From Actinomycetales bacterium (GTDB lineage: Bacteria > Actinomycetota > Actinomycetes > Actinomycetales > Microbacteriaceae), in the NCBI GenBank assembly GCA_015655255.1, contig JAATFJ010000126.1, positions 1 through 5,624 of the forward strand: 5,624 nt of DNA. Direction: 5' to 3'. The notes beneath the pieces were generated by a model. The model had not been told where the DNA came from. It ran no database searches and saw only the letters and a program-made list of their open reading frames with translations. The translations under genes and the position numbers were made by a program. Position 1 is the stretch's first letter. Every line of letters starts with the position of its first letter. Positions 4,814-5,624 of the stretch are shown one piece after another.

Positions 4814-5624
4814 ATGACCATCCTCATCACCGGAGCCACCGGCCACCTCGGCCACCTCGTCATCGATGCACTGCTCGCGCGCGGCGCCGAGCCGCAGAGC
4901 ATCGTCGCCGGGGCGCGCGACACCGCCAAGGCACAGGATCTCGCCGACCGCGGCATCACCGTGCAGCGCCTCGACTACAACGACGCCGCCACCATCCCCG
5001 CCGCCGTCGAGGGCGTGGACGCTGTGCTCCTCATCTCCGGCTCCGAGGTCGGCCGCCGCGTCGCCCAGCACGAGGCCGTCATCGACGCCGCGAAGGCCGC
5101 GGGCGTGCAGAAGTTCGTCTACACGAGTGCCCCGCATGCGACGACGAGCGACCTCATCCTCGCCCCCGAGCACAAGGCCACCGAGGAGGCGATCGCCGCT
5201 GCGGGGATCCCCTCCGTGATCCTGCGCAACAACTGGTACACCGAGAACTACGCCCCGGAGCTCGCCGAGGGCACCGAGACCGGCGCCATCGCCGCGAGTG
5301 TGGGCGATGGCCGCGTGGCCTCCGCGACCCGCGCCGACTTCGCCGAGGCGGCGGCTGTCGTGCTCCTCGAAGAGGGCCACCTCGGCAAGGTCTACGAGCT
5401 CGCCGGCGATAGCGGCTTCACGCTCGGCGCGTACGCCGCCGAGATCGCAAAACAATCCGGCAAGCCGGTCGTCTACAAGGATTTGGGCGAAGCCGGCTAC
5501 AAGGCGGCGCTGCTGTCGATCGGATTGCCGGAGGTCGGGCGGAGCCGGATCTACGCGAACGAAGTCTGCCACTCGGGACTGTGCCTCGAGATCCTTGACG
5601 ACCGAAGGGGGCCTGACCCTGCCC
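4814..5624 (+). CDS. NAD(P)H-binding quinone-oxidoreductase-like protein (SDR superfamily), altered C-terminus, open at window edge
   Basis: Atypical short-chain dehydrogenase similar to QOR2/YtfG enzymes, which reduce quinones with NADPH. The 270 visible residues start MTILITGATGHLGHLVIDALL with the Rossmann motif GATGHLG (7-13), then VAGARD (about 31-36), LDYND (53-57), DAVLLISGSEVG (69-80), GVQKFVYTSAPHA (97-109), HKATEEAI (120-127), the substrate-side ILRNNWYTENY (136-146), VASATRADFAEAAAVVL (168-184) and VYKDLGEAGYKAALLSIGLPE (220-240). The ATG at 4814 has AAAGGA 5 bases upstream. Family members usually run to about 280-285 residues with a 'GLPEG...D.GI..G.L' end. Here everything after Glu240 (5534 onward) is unrelated to that pattern in all three frames, yet stays open to 5624. 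The gene is probably 3'-disrupted. It diverges from the HxlR gene, which likely regulates it in response to quinone or electrophile stress. Confidence 0.85.
   Translation, partial: MTILITGATGHLGHLVIDALLARGAEPQSIVAGARDTAKAQDLADRGITVQRLDYNDAATIPAAVEGVDAVLLISGSEVGRRVAQHEAVIDAAKAAGVQKFVYTSAPHATTSDLILAPEHKATEEAIAAAGIPSVILRNNWYTENYAPELAEGTETGAIAASVGDGRVASATRADFAEAAAVVLLEEGHLGKVYELAGDSGFTLGAYAAEIAKQSGKPVVYKDLGEAGYKAALLSIGLPEVGRSRIYANEVCHSGLCLEILDDRRGPDPA
5534..5624. other. Unassigned sequence replacing the oxidoreductase 3' end
   Basis: The 91 bases after the Glu240 codon encode no recognisable oxidoreductase C-terminus in any plus frame. I also recognise no known gene on the minus strand, where one frame stays open (GRVRPPSVVKDLEAQSRVADF...). 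This may be the edge of an insertion or a recombination junction. No inverted-repeat end can be assigned because the other side is outside the window. Confidence 0.35.

Noticed and set aside
4781..5572. Minus-strand open frame of 263 codons opposite the oxidoreductase
   Set aside because: Gly/Val/Asp/Leu-rich antisense shadow of a gene with clear Rossmann motifs; no domain of its own.

Overview
The window is high-GC DNA with actinobacterial traits: GTG starts, the truA / rplM-rpsI ribosomal neighbourhood, and an L13 protein of the 'TRTYTPKAG...YTLDQVAQ' type with an S9 that carries an N-terminal extension before '[18 protein letters not shown]'. From remembered family members, Microbacteriaceae (Microbacterium/Leucobacter-like) is the best guess. 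This is an inference, not a database result.

Layout, read on the minus strand from right to left: an HxlR-family regulator (4355-4720), tRNA pseudouridine synthase TruA (3431-4297), an endonuclease/exonuclease/phosphatase-family protein (2719-3405), an unrecognised membrane-anchored protein (2123-2638), a decayed ISAs1-family insertion sequence (835-2096), then the ribosomal pair rplM (221-667) and rpsI (1-193, cut by the window edge). On the plus strand, an NAD(P)H-binding quinone-oxidoreductase-like gene (4814 to the right edge) diverges from the HxlR regulator. This resembles the known qorR/qor2 arrangement, in which the regulator controls its divergent neighbour and itself. No RNA gene or CRISPR array was seen, and outside the IS no gene-free stretch exceeds 300 bases. 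The short gap 2639-2718 shows nothing convincing.

The insertion sequence is the accessory part. Its 18-bp terminal inverted repeats are perfect, but its transposase is dead on several counts: an in-frame amber codon, a one-base frameshift, and apparent loss of the first catalytic Asp. No target duplication flanks it. One end lies 6 bp from the predicted -35 box of the rplM-rpsI promoter. In front of the transposase is a long inverted repeat that would bury the Shine-Dalgarno site in any transcript entering from outside. This matches the logic known from IS10/IS50 for silencing read-through expression, and the genes upstream are transcribed towards it.

The right-hand oxidoreductase matches its family to about residue 240. 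It then continues in an open but unrelated-looking frame to the window edge, which suggests a second disruption. I found no complete novel system. The points most worth a second look are the IS leader hairpin, the IS-promoter junction, the 5'-terminal hairpin of the rplM leader, and the altered oxidoreductase C-terminus.
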